DNA of 64,000 bases from Chloroflexota bacterium (GTDB lineage: Bacteria; Chloroflexota; Dormibacteria; Dormibacterales; Dormibacteraceae). Made by a program: the position numbers and the translations under genes. Of the stretch, positions 9,248 through 17,464 are shown one piece after another. The notes under the pieces were generated by a model. It was not told where the DNA came from, made no database searches, and saw nothing but the letters and a program-made list of their open reading frames with translations. The number at the start of each line of letters is the position of its first letter. Position 1 is the stretch's first letter. The DNA is taken from the NCBI GenBank assembly GCA_005882115.1, contig VBEG01000020.1, forward strand, positions 1 through 64,000. Reading direction: 5' to 3'.

Positions 9248-9277
9248 CGCCACCTCCCCATTCATGGGGAGGTGGCG
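9248..9277. terminator. 13-bp perfect dyad between convergent genes (bidirectional terminator-like)
   Basis: CGCCACCTCCCCA-TTCA-TGGGGAGGTGGCG; lies between glcF(+) and the PP2C gene(-). No clear U-tract. Confidence 0.5.
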
Positions 9278-9301
9278 GGCGAAGCCCCACGGAGGACCGG
9301 G

Positions 9302-10078
9302 TCAGATCTTGAGCTTCGGCAGCACGGCGGTCTTCGTCACGTCCACTTCGACGCGCGCGACCGCAAGCGTCACGTTGTCCGGCGCGCCGAGCTCACGGCA
9401 TCGCTCGATCACCCGCTCCGCTCCCCGGTCGAGGTTGCCGTCCTTGAGCAGCAGCCTCCCCATCTCCTCGACACTCACGCCGGCGGTCTCGACTCCATCG
9501 CTGCACAGCACCACCGCATCGCCCTCTTCGAGCTTCACTCTGTCTGTGAACGGCTGGATCTGCTCCCACACGCCGACCGCCCGCGTCAGCCGGTGCTTCA
9601 ACGGGTGGTTGGCCGCCTCCTCGGGCTTGATCACACCGAGCCTGACCTGTTCCGCCGGCCAGGAGTGGTCTTGCGAGATGAGCTTCGCGAACCCGTTACG
9701 GAAGAGGTAGGCGGGGCTGTCGCCGACATTGAGCAGCGCGCACTCGCCGGAGCGGATGGCGGCGATCACCATGGTGCTGCCCATCCCCGACCAGTCGGGA
9801 TTGTCCCGTGCGGCGTTGAAGACCGCGGTGTTGGCCTCCCTGCAGGCCTTCTTCAGGCGCTCGACCTCGGGCCCCTCCTGACCGTCCTCGGCGAGGATCG
9901 TGGTAACCGTCTTCACGGCGATCGAGCTCGCATGCTGGCCGGCGGCGTGTCCCCCCATGCCGTCGCACACGACGATGAGCGTGTCGAGCCCCGCCTTGTT
10001 GCGCCAGACCGTGACCGAGTCTTCGTTCTCTTCCCGTTCCAGGCCTGGGTCGGTGGCCCACGCGATACGTAACCGCAT
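9302..10078 (-). CDS. PP2C-family serine/threonine phosphatase
   Basis: NEDS, VCDGMGGHAAGQ, LLNVGDSPAYL, LCSDGVETAGV and DNVTLAVARV motifs. Confidence 0.9.
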   Translation of the reverse strand: MRLRIAWATDPGLEREENEDSVTVWRNKAGLDTLIVVCDGMGGHAAGQHASSIAVKTVTTILAEDGQEGPEVERLKKACREANTAVFNAARDNPDWSGMGSTMVIAAIRSGECALLNVGDSPAYLFRNGFAKLISQDHSWPAEQVRLGVIKPEEAANHPLKHRLTRAVGVWEQIQPFTDRVKLEEGDAVVLCSDGVETAGVSVEEMGRLLLKDGNLDRGAERVIERCRELGAPDNVTLAVARVEVDVTKTAVLPKLKI

Positions 10079-10105
10079 CGTGCTACCTAACGAACCGGAC
10101 CGGCA

Positions 10106-11656
10106 CTAGGCTCCGAGAAGGGCGAAGTGGATCGAGTTCTGGCCGATGGTCAGCCGGTCGCCGTGGCCCAGCTGCTTCTCCTGGATCGACTCGCCGTTCA
10201 CGAACGTGCCGTTCGTGCTGCCGAGATCGACGATCCAGAACTGCTCGTCGCGAAGCTCGAGTCTCGCGTGGTGCCCACTGGTCGCGGGGTCGCGCAGGAT
10301 CACGTCGTTGTCCGGCGAGCGCCCCATGCGTACCGCGTGGTCGCCGGTGCGGTGGGCGTGGCCGGCGTCCGGTCCCGTCTCGATCGTCAGCTCGCCCTGC
10401 GGCCCGGCGGCGACGCTGGAGGCCGGCTGTGGCCTGGCCGGCATCGCGATCGTCTCCGCCAGCGGTGGCGGCGCCGTCGGCGGCGGCTGCCAGGCAGGCA
10501 TCAAGGTGGTTGGTTCGCGTTCCGCCTCCGAGCCGCTCATGGGCGGCGGAGCGATCATGGTGGCCGCCACGTCGGCGCCGTCGGAAGCCGCGGGTGGGGG
10601 CTCTGGCTGAGCCTGAGCGCCCGCGGCGAGATCTTCGTCCGTCGACGGGGCAGCTGACGCGGACGCGGCAGGACCACCTGACCAGGCCGGGGGCGGAGGT
10701 GCGGTCCAGGGTGGCGGCGCAACGTCGACCGGCGGCCCCACCGCGTCTGGCGCCGATGCGGAAGGCGCGCTCCACGACGGTGCGGGCGGCGCGGCCGGTT
10801 CCTCGGTCTTGGGGATGTCCCAAGCCGCAGGCGACGCGGGCTCGCCCCAGGCCGTGTTGGCCGGTGGCTTGGAGGTCGACGTGCTCGCCGGCGGGTCCCA
10901 CGACGGCGCAACGGTCGCCGGCGGCGGGGGCGCGGCCGGGGCGGCGGCCCAGTCGGCGGTGCTCAGAGGCGGAGCCGCAGCCGGGGGCGGGGCTGACGCC
11001 GCGGAGGTCGCATCCCAGGAAGGGGCCGCGGGCGGATTCCATGACGGAGCGGTCGGTATGGGCGCCGGAGACTGCTCTGGCGCTGCGGCGGGAGCGCCCC
11101 AGGCGGGAGCCGGAACCGAGGCGGGCGGCGAAGCGGGTGCCGCGGGCGGCGACGCCGGAGCGGATGGAGGCGGCGCGGGGGGGGCACCCCAAGAAGGCGC
11201 GGGCGCCGACGGCGGCGGCGAGGCCACCCCGGGCGAACCCCATGTCGGCGCGCCGCCCGCAGCCGGGGCAGACGCGGGTGCGCCCCAGGTCGGAGCCGCG
11301 GCAGCCTGCGCCGGCGGAGCCGGAGGAGCTCCCGGCGGGGCGCCCCACGCCGGAGCAGGCGACGCAGACGGCGCACCCCAGTTCGGTGATGCCGAGGATG
11401 GTGACGCGACGGCGGGCGACGCGGGCGAGCCCCATCCCGACAAAGGGGGCGGCGCGACCATGGTGGGCGCGACCGCCGGCCGCGCAGGAACGGGCGGTGC
11501 CCATGTGGCGGCGACGCCGGCTGTCTGATTGGTGGGAGCCGCGGGGCGAACCGGCGGCGCCGACTTCTTCTTGCGCCGGCGGCGGGTCATCAGATAGAGC
11601 CCGCCTGTGATCAGGGCGGCCACCGCCAGGATGATTACTGCGTATTCAGTCGGCAT
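10106..11656 (-). CDS. N-terminal TM, long Pro/Ala-rich linker, C-terminal FHA domain
   Basis: C-terminus RMGRSPDNDVILRDPATSGHHARLELRDEQFWIVDLGSTNGTFVNGESI is an FHA core; TM-like MPTEYAVIILAVAALITGGLYLM. Confidence 0.88.
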   Translation of the reverse strand: MPTEYAVIILAVAALITGGLYLMTRRRRKKKSAPPVRPAAPTNQTAGVAATWAPPVPARPAVAPTMVAPPPLSGWGSPASPAVASPSSASPNWGAPSASPAPAWGAPPGAPPAPPAQAAAAPTWGAPASAPAAGGAPTWGSPGVASPPPSAPAPSWGAPPAPPPSAPASPPAAPASPPASVPAPAWGAPAAAPEQSPAPIPTAPSWNPPAAPSWDATSAASAPPPAAAPPLSTADWAAAPAAPPPPATVAPSWDPPASTSTSKPPANTAWGEPASPAAWDIPKTEEPAAPPAPSWSAPSASAPDAVGPPVDVAPPPWTAPPPPAWSGGPAASASAAPSTDEDLAAGAQAQPEPPPAASDGADVAATMIAPPPMSGSEAEREPTTLMPAWQPPPTAPPPLAETIAMPARPQPASSVAAGPQGELTIETGPDAGHAHRTGDHAVRMGRSPDNDVILRDPATSGHHARLELRDEQFWIVDLGSTNGTFVNGESIQEKQLGHGDRLTIGQNSIHFALLGA

Positions 11657-11749
11657 GCGGGTGGTGGGCCTCCCTTCTCGCCTATCGCGGCATTGGTATC
11701 AGCTTCGTAGAGCGTCGACTTGCGCAAGCCTGAAAGTATGCCATCGTGG

Positions 11750-14377
11750 TCACGCTTCTCCACGCGCGTTGGCGCCGTTCTCGATCACAAGCCGGCCCGA
11801 CGCTACCCCGGGCACGGTGACGTCCGCCTCTAGGGAGTGCGCACCCGAGCCGATGGGCTCGCCGGTGACCACGTGAAGTACGAGGCGACGGCCGAGCGGC
11901 ATGTCCAGGCGCTTGGGCAGGGGCGCGAGACCCGCGTTCGTCTCGATCTGCAGCTGGTGCCCGGTGACGAGCACGCCGTCCAAGCGCAACCCCGTCACCC
12001 CGACAAGGACGGCGGGTCGCGTGCGATTCTCGAGCGCGAAGCTGAGCCCGGATGTTTCCGGGCGCAGGCTGTGCAGGTCGGCTAGTCGCTCGGCGAGGTA
12101 GCGCGGAATCTCGGGACGCGGCGCGCTCGGCCTCGCGGCCGAAGCCACCAGGAACGGGAGCTCGGTCCGGTCGACATCGTTGCCGGAGATCACAAGCGAT
12201 GCCTCGAGCTTGTACTCGCCTTCGGCGGCAAGGGGAAGGCTCAGCGTGGTGGCGATGACGGCGGGCTCGAATGCTGTCGGGATCTCGACCTCGACCGTGC
12301 CCGAGTAAGACTTCTTCTGGACCACGTCGCGGACCCGATCCAGTCCTCGCGCACCGGCTGCCTTTTCGCGCGAGACCGACCAGCGGACCACACCTCGACC
12401 GGCAAGACCGGGATCGTCGTTGACGATGACCAGCCTCACGGCAAACGGAACCCGCGGGTGCTGCACGAACCCAAACGGGCGCGCGGGTTCGAACGCAAGC
12501 GGTTCGGCGATCAGACGCGTGGCGCGGAATGCCTCGGTGAGCGCCTCGAGCGCCACCTTGGGACGTCGAGTGCCGTCGAGGATTCCAAAACCAATCCCGG
12601 GAAACGGATCGACCAGGTGATAGACAAAGGCGCCCCAACACGATTCGAACTTCCGCGTCCGCAGATGCTCCGCCGTGTAGCGGATCAGCTTCGCCTGGTA
12701 TGCCTGCGAAGCGCGTGAGTAATCGTCGAGCGTCTGGTGTCCCGAGGGAAGCCCCACTCCGCGTTCGGCCCAGTTGACGGGCTGGAACCCGGCGTGACGC
12801 CACGCCGGTTCGTCATCCGCGACCGGCCATCGATCGCCAACTCCGGCCCAGGCCGATGAGTCCGTGCTCGGCAAGGACTGCGCTCCGAACGCGCTCACCA
12901 TCAGCGGCTCGACGCGGGCGATGTCGCGCCACGAGCCGTCTGACCATCCCAGCGTCAGATGAAGATCGACATCGCCCGAAGCCGCGATTGCGGGGCGGCT
13001 CGGATCGAGGCGCTCGAACGCCGCCTTCAGCTCCTGGTCGATCGAGTGGTTCTGGCGCACAGAGTGGACATCGCCGAGGTCGAAATTCGTGGCGAGCCAT
13101 GGCGGGTTGTCGTGCGCGATCCACACCGCGATCGAGGGATGGTTCTGCAGCATCGCGACCATCTCAGCTTGTTGCTGGCGCGCCGCGGTCTCGAAGAAGC
13201 GCGCCTCATCGCCTCGGGCGTGATAAACGTAGGTGCCGGTCAGCGGAAGGTCCTGCAGCACGAGCATGCCCGCTTCGTCAGCGAGGCGATAGAAGTCCCT
13301 CGGCAGAACGTTGGCCACGACGCGCAGCGCATCGACGTTCGCCTTTTTCGCCACCGCGATATCCGCCGCGAGAGTTTCGGCATTCAGCTCGTCGAGCCGG
13401 TAGGCCGGCGCGTAGCACGCGCCGCGCAAGAACATGGGACGGCCGTTGACGCGAAGACTCCAGCGACGCGGGCCGATATCGGCCGTGAGCGCTCGGAACG
13501 CGAAGGTTTCCTCGACACGCGAGGACTCGACGCCGTCGCCCGTGCGCGTGACGAGCTCGGCGCGGTACATCGGCTGCGCGCCGAAGCGCCACGGTTCCCA
13601 TTTCTTCGCGCCGGGGAGCGCAAGACGCATCGTCACTGTCTCCTCTGCTCCGCCGCCCAGGTGCACCTCACGTCTCAGCCGCAGCGGATCACGACCTGAC
13701 ACGGGCACGGCGAGCTCGACCTCGCCGTCCATCTGCCGGCCGTCGAGGTTGCGCAGCCGCGCGTCCACCTCGAGCCTTCCGTCGCCGCCCTCGAAGCTCG
13801 GCTTGACGCTCATCCAGTCGACCGCGATCGGCCCGACGTACTCGAGCTCGACTGGGCGCCACAGCCCGACCGGCACCTCGAGCCGGAAGCTGTCGGGTAG
13901 GCTCGAATAGGCCGACGCGGGATATGGCTTCAGGTCGCCGTCGTTGAACAGGCCCATGATGTGTCGCTTCTTCTCGGGTTCCGGCTCGACGGGCGACTCA
14001 CAGCAGATGACGAGCAGGTTCTCGGCCTTGAGATACGGCGTGAGGTCGAAGCCGAATGGAGCGAAATAGCCGTAGTGCGAGCCGAGCAGCCGACCGTTCA
14101 GCCACACGTTGGTGGCGAGAAACGCGCCGCCGATGCGCAACACGACGCGGCCGGCGTGATCCGGGCGCGGAAACTCGGTTCGATACCACACCGATTGCCT
14201 CCCCTCGTGCGCCGCCAGCTGGCGCGGGACCTCGATCGGCTTCCAGCCGCTGCCGATGCCGATCGTCAGGCGCTCGGCTTCGCCTTCGCCGAGCGGCATC
14301 CACACGGCCTCCCATCCGGTGAGCTCGCGGCGGCCGGCCGCGCGCTGCGCGAGCGGCATGAACAGGGAGTCGCTCAA
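11750..14377 (-). CDS. Glycoside hydrolase family 2-like protein (beta-mannosidase-like fold; catalytic Glu positions atypical)
   Basis: Sugar-binding domain (VLRIGGAFLATNVWLNGRLLGSHYGYFAPFGFDLT), TIM-barrel start RVNGRPMFLRGACYAP, FGAQSLPS block. Confidence 0.8.
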   Translation of the reverse strand: MSDSLFMPLAQRAAGRRELTGWEAVWMPLGEGEAERLTIGIGSGWKPIEVPRQLAAHEGRQSVWYRTEFPRPDHAGRVVLRIGGAFLATNVWLNGRLLGSHYGYFAPFGFDLTPYLKAENLLVICCESPVEPEPEKKRHIMGLFNDGDLKPYPASAYSSLPDSFRLEVPVGLWRPVELEYVGPIAVDWMSVKPSFEGGDGRLEVDARLRNLDGRQMDGEVELAVPVSGRDPLRLRREVHLGGGAEETVTMRLALPGAKKWEPWRFGAQPMYRAELVTRTGDGVESSRVEETFAFRALTADIGPRRWSLRVNGRPMFLRGACYAPAYRLDELNAETLAADIAVAKKANVDALRVVANVLPRDFYRLADEAGMLVLQDLPLTGTYVYHARGDEARFFETAARQQQAEMVAMLQNHPSIAVWIAHDNPPWLATNFDLGDVHSVRQNHSIDQELKAAFERLDPSRPAIAASGDVDLHLTLGWSDGSWRDIARVEPLMVSAFGAQSLPSTDSSAWAGVGDRWPVADDEPAWRHAGFQPVNWAERGVGLPSGHQTLDDYSRASQAYQAKLIRYTAEHLRTRKFESCWGAFVYHLVDPFPGIGFGILDGTRRPKVALEALTEAFRATRLIAEPLAFEPARPFGFVQHPRVPFAVRLVIVNDDPGLAGRGVVRWSVSREKAAGARGLDRVRDVVQKKSYSGTVEVEIPTAFEPAVIATTLSLPLAAEGEYKLEASLVISGNDVDRTELPFLVASAARPSAPRPEIPRYLAERLADLHSLRPETSGLSFALENRTRPAVLVGVTGLRLDGVLVTGHQLQIETNAGLAPLPKRLDMPLGRRLVLHVVTGEPIGSGAHSLEADVTVPGVASGRLVIENGANARGEA

Positions 14378-15276
14378 CGCGCGTACGGCCCGTCAGCCGT
14401 CGAACAGAACAGAACCGGTTGCCCGACATCAGTCATGAATGGCCCCATCTGCTTGCGATCGACGAGCGCGAGCACGCTGCCGCCGAAGCCCGCACCCATG
14501 ATGCGGGCGCCGTAGCAGCCTTCGGCCGACCACGCCCGTTCGACGAGCGAGTCCACCGTGGGCGTCGACACCTCGAAATCGTCGCGCAAGCTTGCATGCG
14601 ATTCCTTCAACAGCTCTCCCATACGCGGGAAGTCTCGGTCGTGGAGGGCGTCCACAAACTCGCGGACCCGCGCGATCTCCGAGTCGACATGGCGGCGCCT
14701 TTTCGGATGACCGGATTCGGCTTCGCGCCGGCGCTGGTTGTAGGGCGTCGCGGCCAGCGAGCGATGCTCGCCGGAGTCGATGACCGCGATCGCTACCTCG
14801 TCCGGGAATGGCACCACCTGGTACTCCAGCGTGGCGCAGTCGAGCAGCAGCACGCTACCCCGCCGTCCGAGCGCGGAGGCGAACTGATCCATCAGGCCGA
14901 CCTGCACGCCGGTCGCCTTCTGCTCGGCTCGCTGGCATGCGAGCGCCGCCACCTTGCCGTCGAGATCGGGCTGCAATCCGGCGGCGACGGCGACAAGGAG
15001 CGCCGCCGACGAGCTGATCCCAGCGTTTGGCGGGACCTGCGATTCGACGTGCACCGCCTGCGGTTTCGCGCCCAGTTCCGTGCCGACCGCCCGCACGAAC
15101 GCAAGGCCGCCGGAAACCTCGCTTTCGATCGACCATTCCGGCGCGTCACGTCCCGATACCTCGGTGAAGCGATCGACCGCGGCAGGCAGAACGATCCCGC
15201 CGAGATAGTCGACGTGCTCACCGATGAGGTTCACCCGGCCGGGCGCTCGCCCGTGCCACACATGATCAGAGGGCAC
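14374..15276 (-). CDS. galK: Galactokinase
   Basis: APGRVNLIGEHVDYLGGIVLPAAVDR, PPNAGISSSAALLVA, GVQVGLMDQFAS, GARIMGAGFGGSV. Confidence 0.9.
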   Translation of the reverse strand: MPSDHVWHGRAPGRVNLIGEHVDYLGGIVLPAAVDRFTEVSGRDAPEWSIESEVSGGLAFVRAVGTELGAKPQAVHVESQVPPNAGISSSAALLVAVAAGLQPDLDGKVAALACQRAEQKATGVQVGLMDQFASALGRRGSVLLLDCATLEYQVVPFPDEVAIAVIDSGEHRSLAATPYNQRRREAESGHPKRRRHVDSEIARVREFVDALHDRDFPRMGELLKESHASLRDDFEVSTPTVDSLVERAWSAEGCYGARIMGAGFGGSVLALVDRKQMGPFMTDVGQPVLFCSTADGPYAR

Positions 15277-16174
15277 GAAGCTCCGCGGCCGTGTCCTCCG
15301 CCCTGGCGTCGAGGATGAAAGCCCCGGCCCCGAGCTCCGACCCCGCGAGGTACTTCAGCTTGTCGCGGGTGCGGTTGGGCGGATAAAACTCGACGTGGAA
15401 GTGATGGTGGCGGCCGGCGCGGCCGGGCGGCTTTTGATGCATGGCCATCACGTAGGGAAGGGGCTTGTCGAAGAGCCGGTCGTATTTCTGGAGCAGGCCC
15501 TGGAGGCTGCGCGCGAGCGAAACGTCGTCCGCCTCATCGAGGTCGGCCAATCCGCCACGATGCTCGAGCGGCGCCAGGTGGACCTCATAAGGCCAGCGCG
15601 CAAAGGGGGGGACGAAGGCGATCCAGCGGTCGTCGCGCAGCACGGTCCGCGCTCCGTCTTCCTCTCCGTTGATGACGTCGCAGTAAAGGCACCGCCCGGT
15701 CTGGCGCATGTGTCGCGCCTCGGCGGCGAGTTCGCGAACGAGCACCGGCGGGACGAACGGATACGCGTAGATCTGGCCGTGCGGATGGCTCAGCGTGACC
15801 CCGATTTCCTCGCCGCGATTTTCGAAGACGTAGACGTAGCGCACGTTCGGCAGGCGGCCCAGCTCGTGGGTGCGATCACGCCACACCTCGATGAGGTCAC
15901 GGATGTGATCGACCGACTGTTGTCCTAGGGACGAGTCATGGTCTGGCGTGTAACAGACGACCTCGGCGCGGCCCTGGTCGCCCGAGTAGGACGGAAAGCG
16001 GTTTTCGAAAACCACGATGTGGTAGTCCGGCTCGGGGATCTCGGTCTCGGGCATCCCGGGTCGGGTCGGACAGAGCGGGCAGTGCTCGGCCGTGGGGTGG
16101 TATGTGCGGTCCTGCCGCCATGGCGCCACAGTGACCCACTCTTCGAGCAGGGGGTTCCAGCGGAGCTCACTCAC
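15266..16174 (-). CDS. galT: Galactose-1-phosphate uridylyltransferase
   Basis: ENRGEEIGVTLSHPHGQIYAYPFVPP (HPHGQ), CLYCDVI, FHVEFYPP. Confidence 0.9.
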   Translation of the reverse strand: MSELRWNPLLEEWVTVAPWRQDRTYHPTAEHCPLCPTRPGMPETEIPEPDYHIVVFENRFPSYSGDQGRAEVVCYTPDHDSSLGQQSVDHIRDLIEVWRDRTHELGRLPNVRYVYVFENRGEEIGVTLSHPHGQIYAYPFVPPVLVRELAAEARHMRQTGRCLYCDVINGEEDGARTVLRDDRWIAFVPPFARWPYEVHLAPLEHRGGLADLDEADDVSLARSLQGLLQKYDRLFDKPLPYVMAMHQKPPGRAGRHHHFHVEFYPPNRTRDKLKYLAGSELGAGAFILDARAEDTAAELRAL

Positions 16175-16238
16175 GCTTTCACCTTTTCGAAATAGATGAG
16201 GTAGCGGCCGTCAGCCTTCTTCACCACGCGAGAGTTGA

Positions 16239-16277
16239 GCCTCCCCACTCGCTGGGGAGGCCGCGGCGCAGCCGCGG
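16239..16277. repeat. Double-hairpin intergenic element
   Basis: GCCTCCCCA-CTCGC-TGGGGAGGC followed by CCGCGGC-GCA-GCCGCGG. Confidence 0.5.
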
Positions 16278-16297
16278 GTGGGGGCATTCGGATGCGC

Positions 16298-16744
16298 TCA
16301 GCCTTCGAGGGCACGCTTCACCGCTTCCTCTGGTGAGTGGACGAGGTCCAATCCCTTGACGTCCCACGTGCCGAGCGCGAAAACGGGCCGTCCCAACCTG
16401 CGGGCGAGCGCGATCTCGCTGAGCGTCCCCCAACCCTGGCCGATGGCGATGACGCTGTCGGCGGCGGTGACGATCACTGCGTTGCGCGCCTGACCCAATC
16501 CCGTCGCGATAGCGATCGTGACATGGGCGTTGACTTCGGCGCGGTCGGAGTCGGGCAGGATGCCGACGACGGTTCCGCCTTCGATTGCAGCTCCTTCGCT
16601 CGCGGCGCCCATCACTCCGCCGAAGCCGCCGTTGATCACGACCGCGCCCTCGCGCGCAAGAAGCCTGCCCACCTCGCGCGCCGCGTCGAGCTGCGAGGGC
16701 GTCGCTTCGGACGCTCCGCACACGGCAACGTATCGGCGAGGCAT
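16298..16744 (-). CDS. TIGR00725/SLOG (LOG-like, 'lysine decarboxylase'-like) family protein
   Basis: VAVCGASEATPSQ, VINGGFGGVMGAASEGA, GWGTLSEIALA. Confidence 0.8.
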   Translation of the reverse strand: MPRRYVAVCGASEATPSQLDAAREVGRLLAREGAVVINGGFGGVMGAASEGAAIEGGTVVGILPDSDRAEVNAHVTIAIATGLGQARNAVIVTAADSVIAIGQGWGTLSEIALARRLGRPVFALGTWDVKGLDLVHSPEEAVKRALEG

Positions 16745-16769
16745 CGAGGCAAGAGTTTATTCGGTAGAC

Positions 16770-16985
16770 TTTGCGGCGAAGTTCAACGCCCGTGGGGCAA
16801 GGAGGTGAGGCGAAGCTTGGATATACCGAGTCGTGGTGCCAGCCGCCTCGTTTGCCAGCTGGGAGCTCGGGAGGACGTAAGCCCCTAGGCTTCTGATCCC
16901 GCACCGACTCCTGGAGTCGGAGGCGGTAGCACCGCGAACGTAGACACGTGAGGGCCGGGCCGTCGCCCGGCCCTCAGCTTTTTCT
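16770..16985 (+). ncRNA. Putative structured small RNA of unassigned family ending in an intrinsic terminator
   Basis: Long-range helices CGTGGTGC(16832-16839)/GCACCGCG(16929-16936) and CCGCCTC(16843-16849)/GAGGCGG(16920-16926), local hairpin CCGACTC-CTG-GAGTCGG, then terminator. No convincing coding frame. Ends approximate. Confidence 0.5.
16950..16983 (+). terminator. Strong rho-independent terminator
   Basis: GAGGGCCGGGC-CGTC-GCCCGGCCCTC followed by AGCTTTTT. Confidence 0.85.
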
Positions 16986-16996
16986 CGCGACTAGCA

Positions 16997-17464
16997 TTGG
17001 CGATCGTGGTCAACGACTTCTCGCGGCAGCTGAACGAGATCCCGGAAGGATGGGTTCAGGCGATGGGCATGACCATCACGCACGCCACCAAAGACGAGGT
17101 GCGCGCCGAGCTCACCGTCGGGCGGCAGCACCTACAGGGTTACGGGATTGTCCACGGCGGCGTGCACTGCGGAATCATCGAGACGCTCTCCTCCATGGGC
17201 GCCTACCTCTTCGCGCGCGAGCGGGGGCAACATGTGGTCGGCCTGGAGAACAACACGAGCTTCATTCGGGCTGTGCGAGCCGGCGCTCGGTTGCGAGCGG
17301 TCGCGACGCCGATCACACGAGGCCGGCAAACCCAGGTCTGGCAAGCGCAGGTGATCGACGAAAGCGACCGCATCGTCGCGACCGGACGAGTGCGGCTGCT
17401 CTGCCTTGAGTCAGATCAGTCGCTGGCCGGGGAGCAGGTGAAGGGCGCCCTCAGCGACCGGTGA
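16997..17464 (+). CDS. PaaI-family hotdog thioesterase
   Basis: YGIVHGGVHCGIIETLSSMGAY, NTSFIRAVRAGARLRAVATPI; TTG start. Confidence 0.85.
   Translation: MAIVVNDFSRQLNEIPEGWVQAMGMTITHATKDEVRAELTVGRQHLQGYGIVHGGVHCGIIETLSSMGAYLFARERGQHVVGLENNTSFIRAVRAGARLRAVATPITRGRQTQVWQAQVIDESDRIVATGRVRLLCLESDQSLAGEQVKGALSDR

Noticed and set aside
8580-9710. 376-aa plus-strand ORF spanning glcF and the PP2C gene
   Set aside because: Alternate frame of glcF that runs antisense through the PP2C gene; no recognisable domain.
10083-11610. Long overlapping ORFs on both strands (473-aa minus, 393-aa and 239-aa plus) over the FHA gene
   Set aside because: Caused by the Pro/Ala/Gly-rich linker of the FHA protein; only the frame ending in a real FHA domain is supported.
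16770-16985. Assigning the RNA candidate to SRP, tmRNA, RNase P or a named riboswitch
   Set aside because: No GGAAGGAAGCA (SRP), no tRNA-like domain (tmRNA), no GAAAGTCCG (RNase P); left as an unassigned structured RNA.
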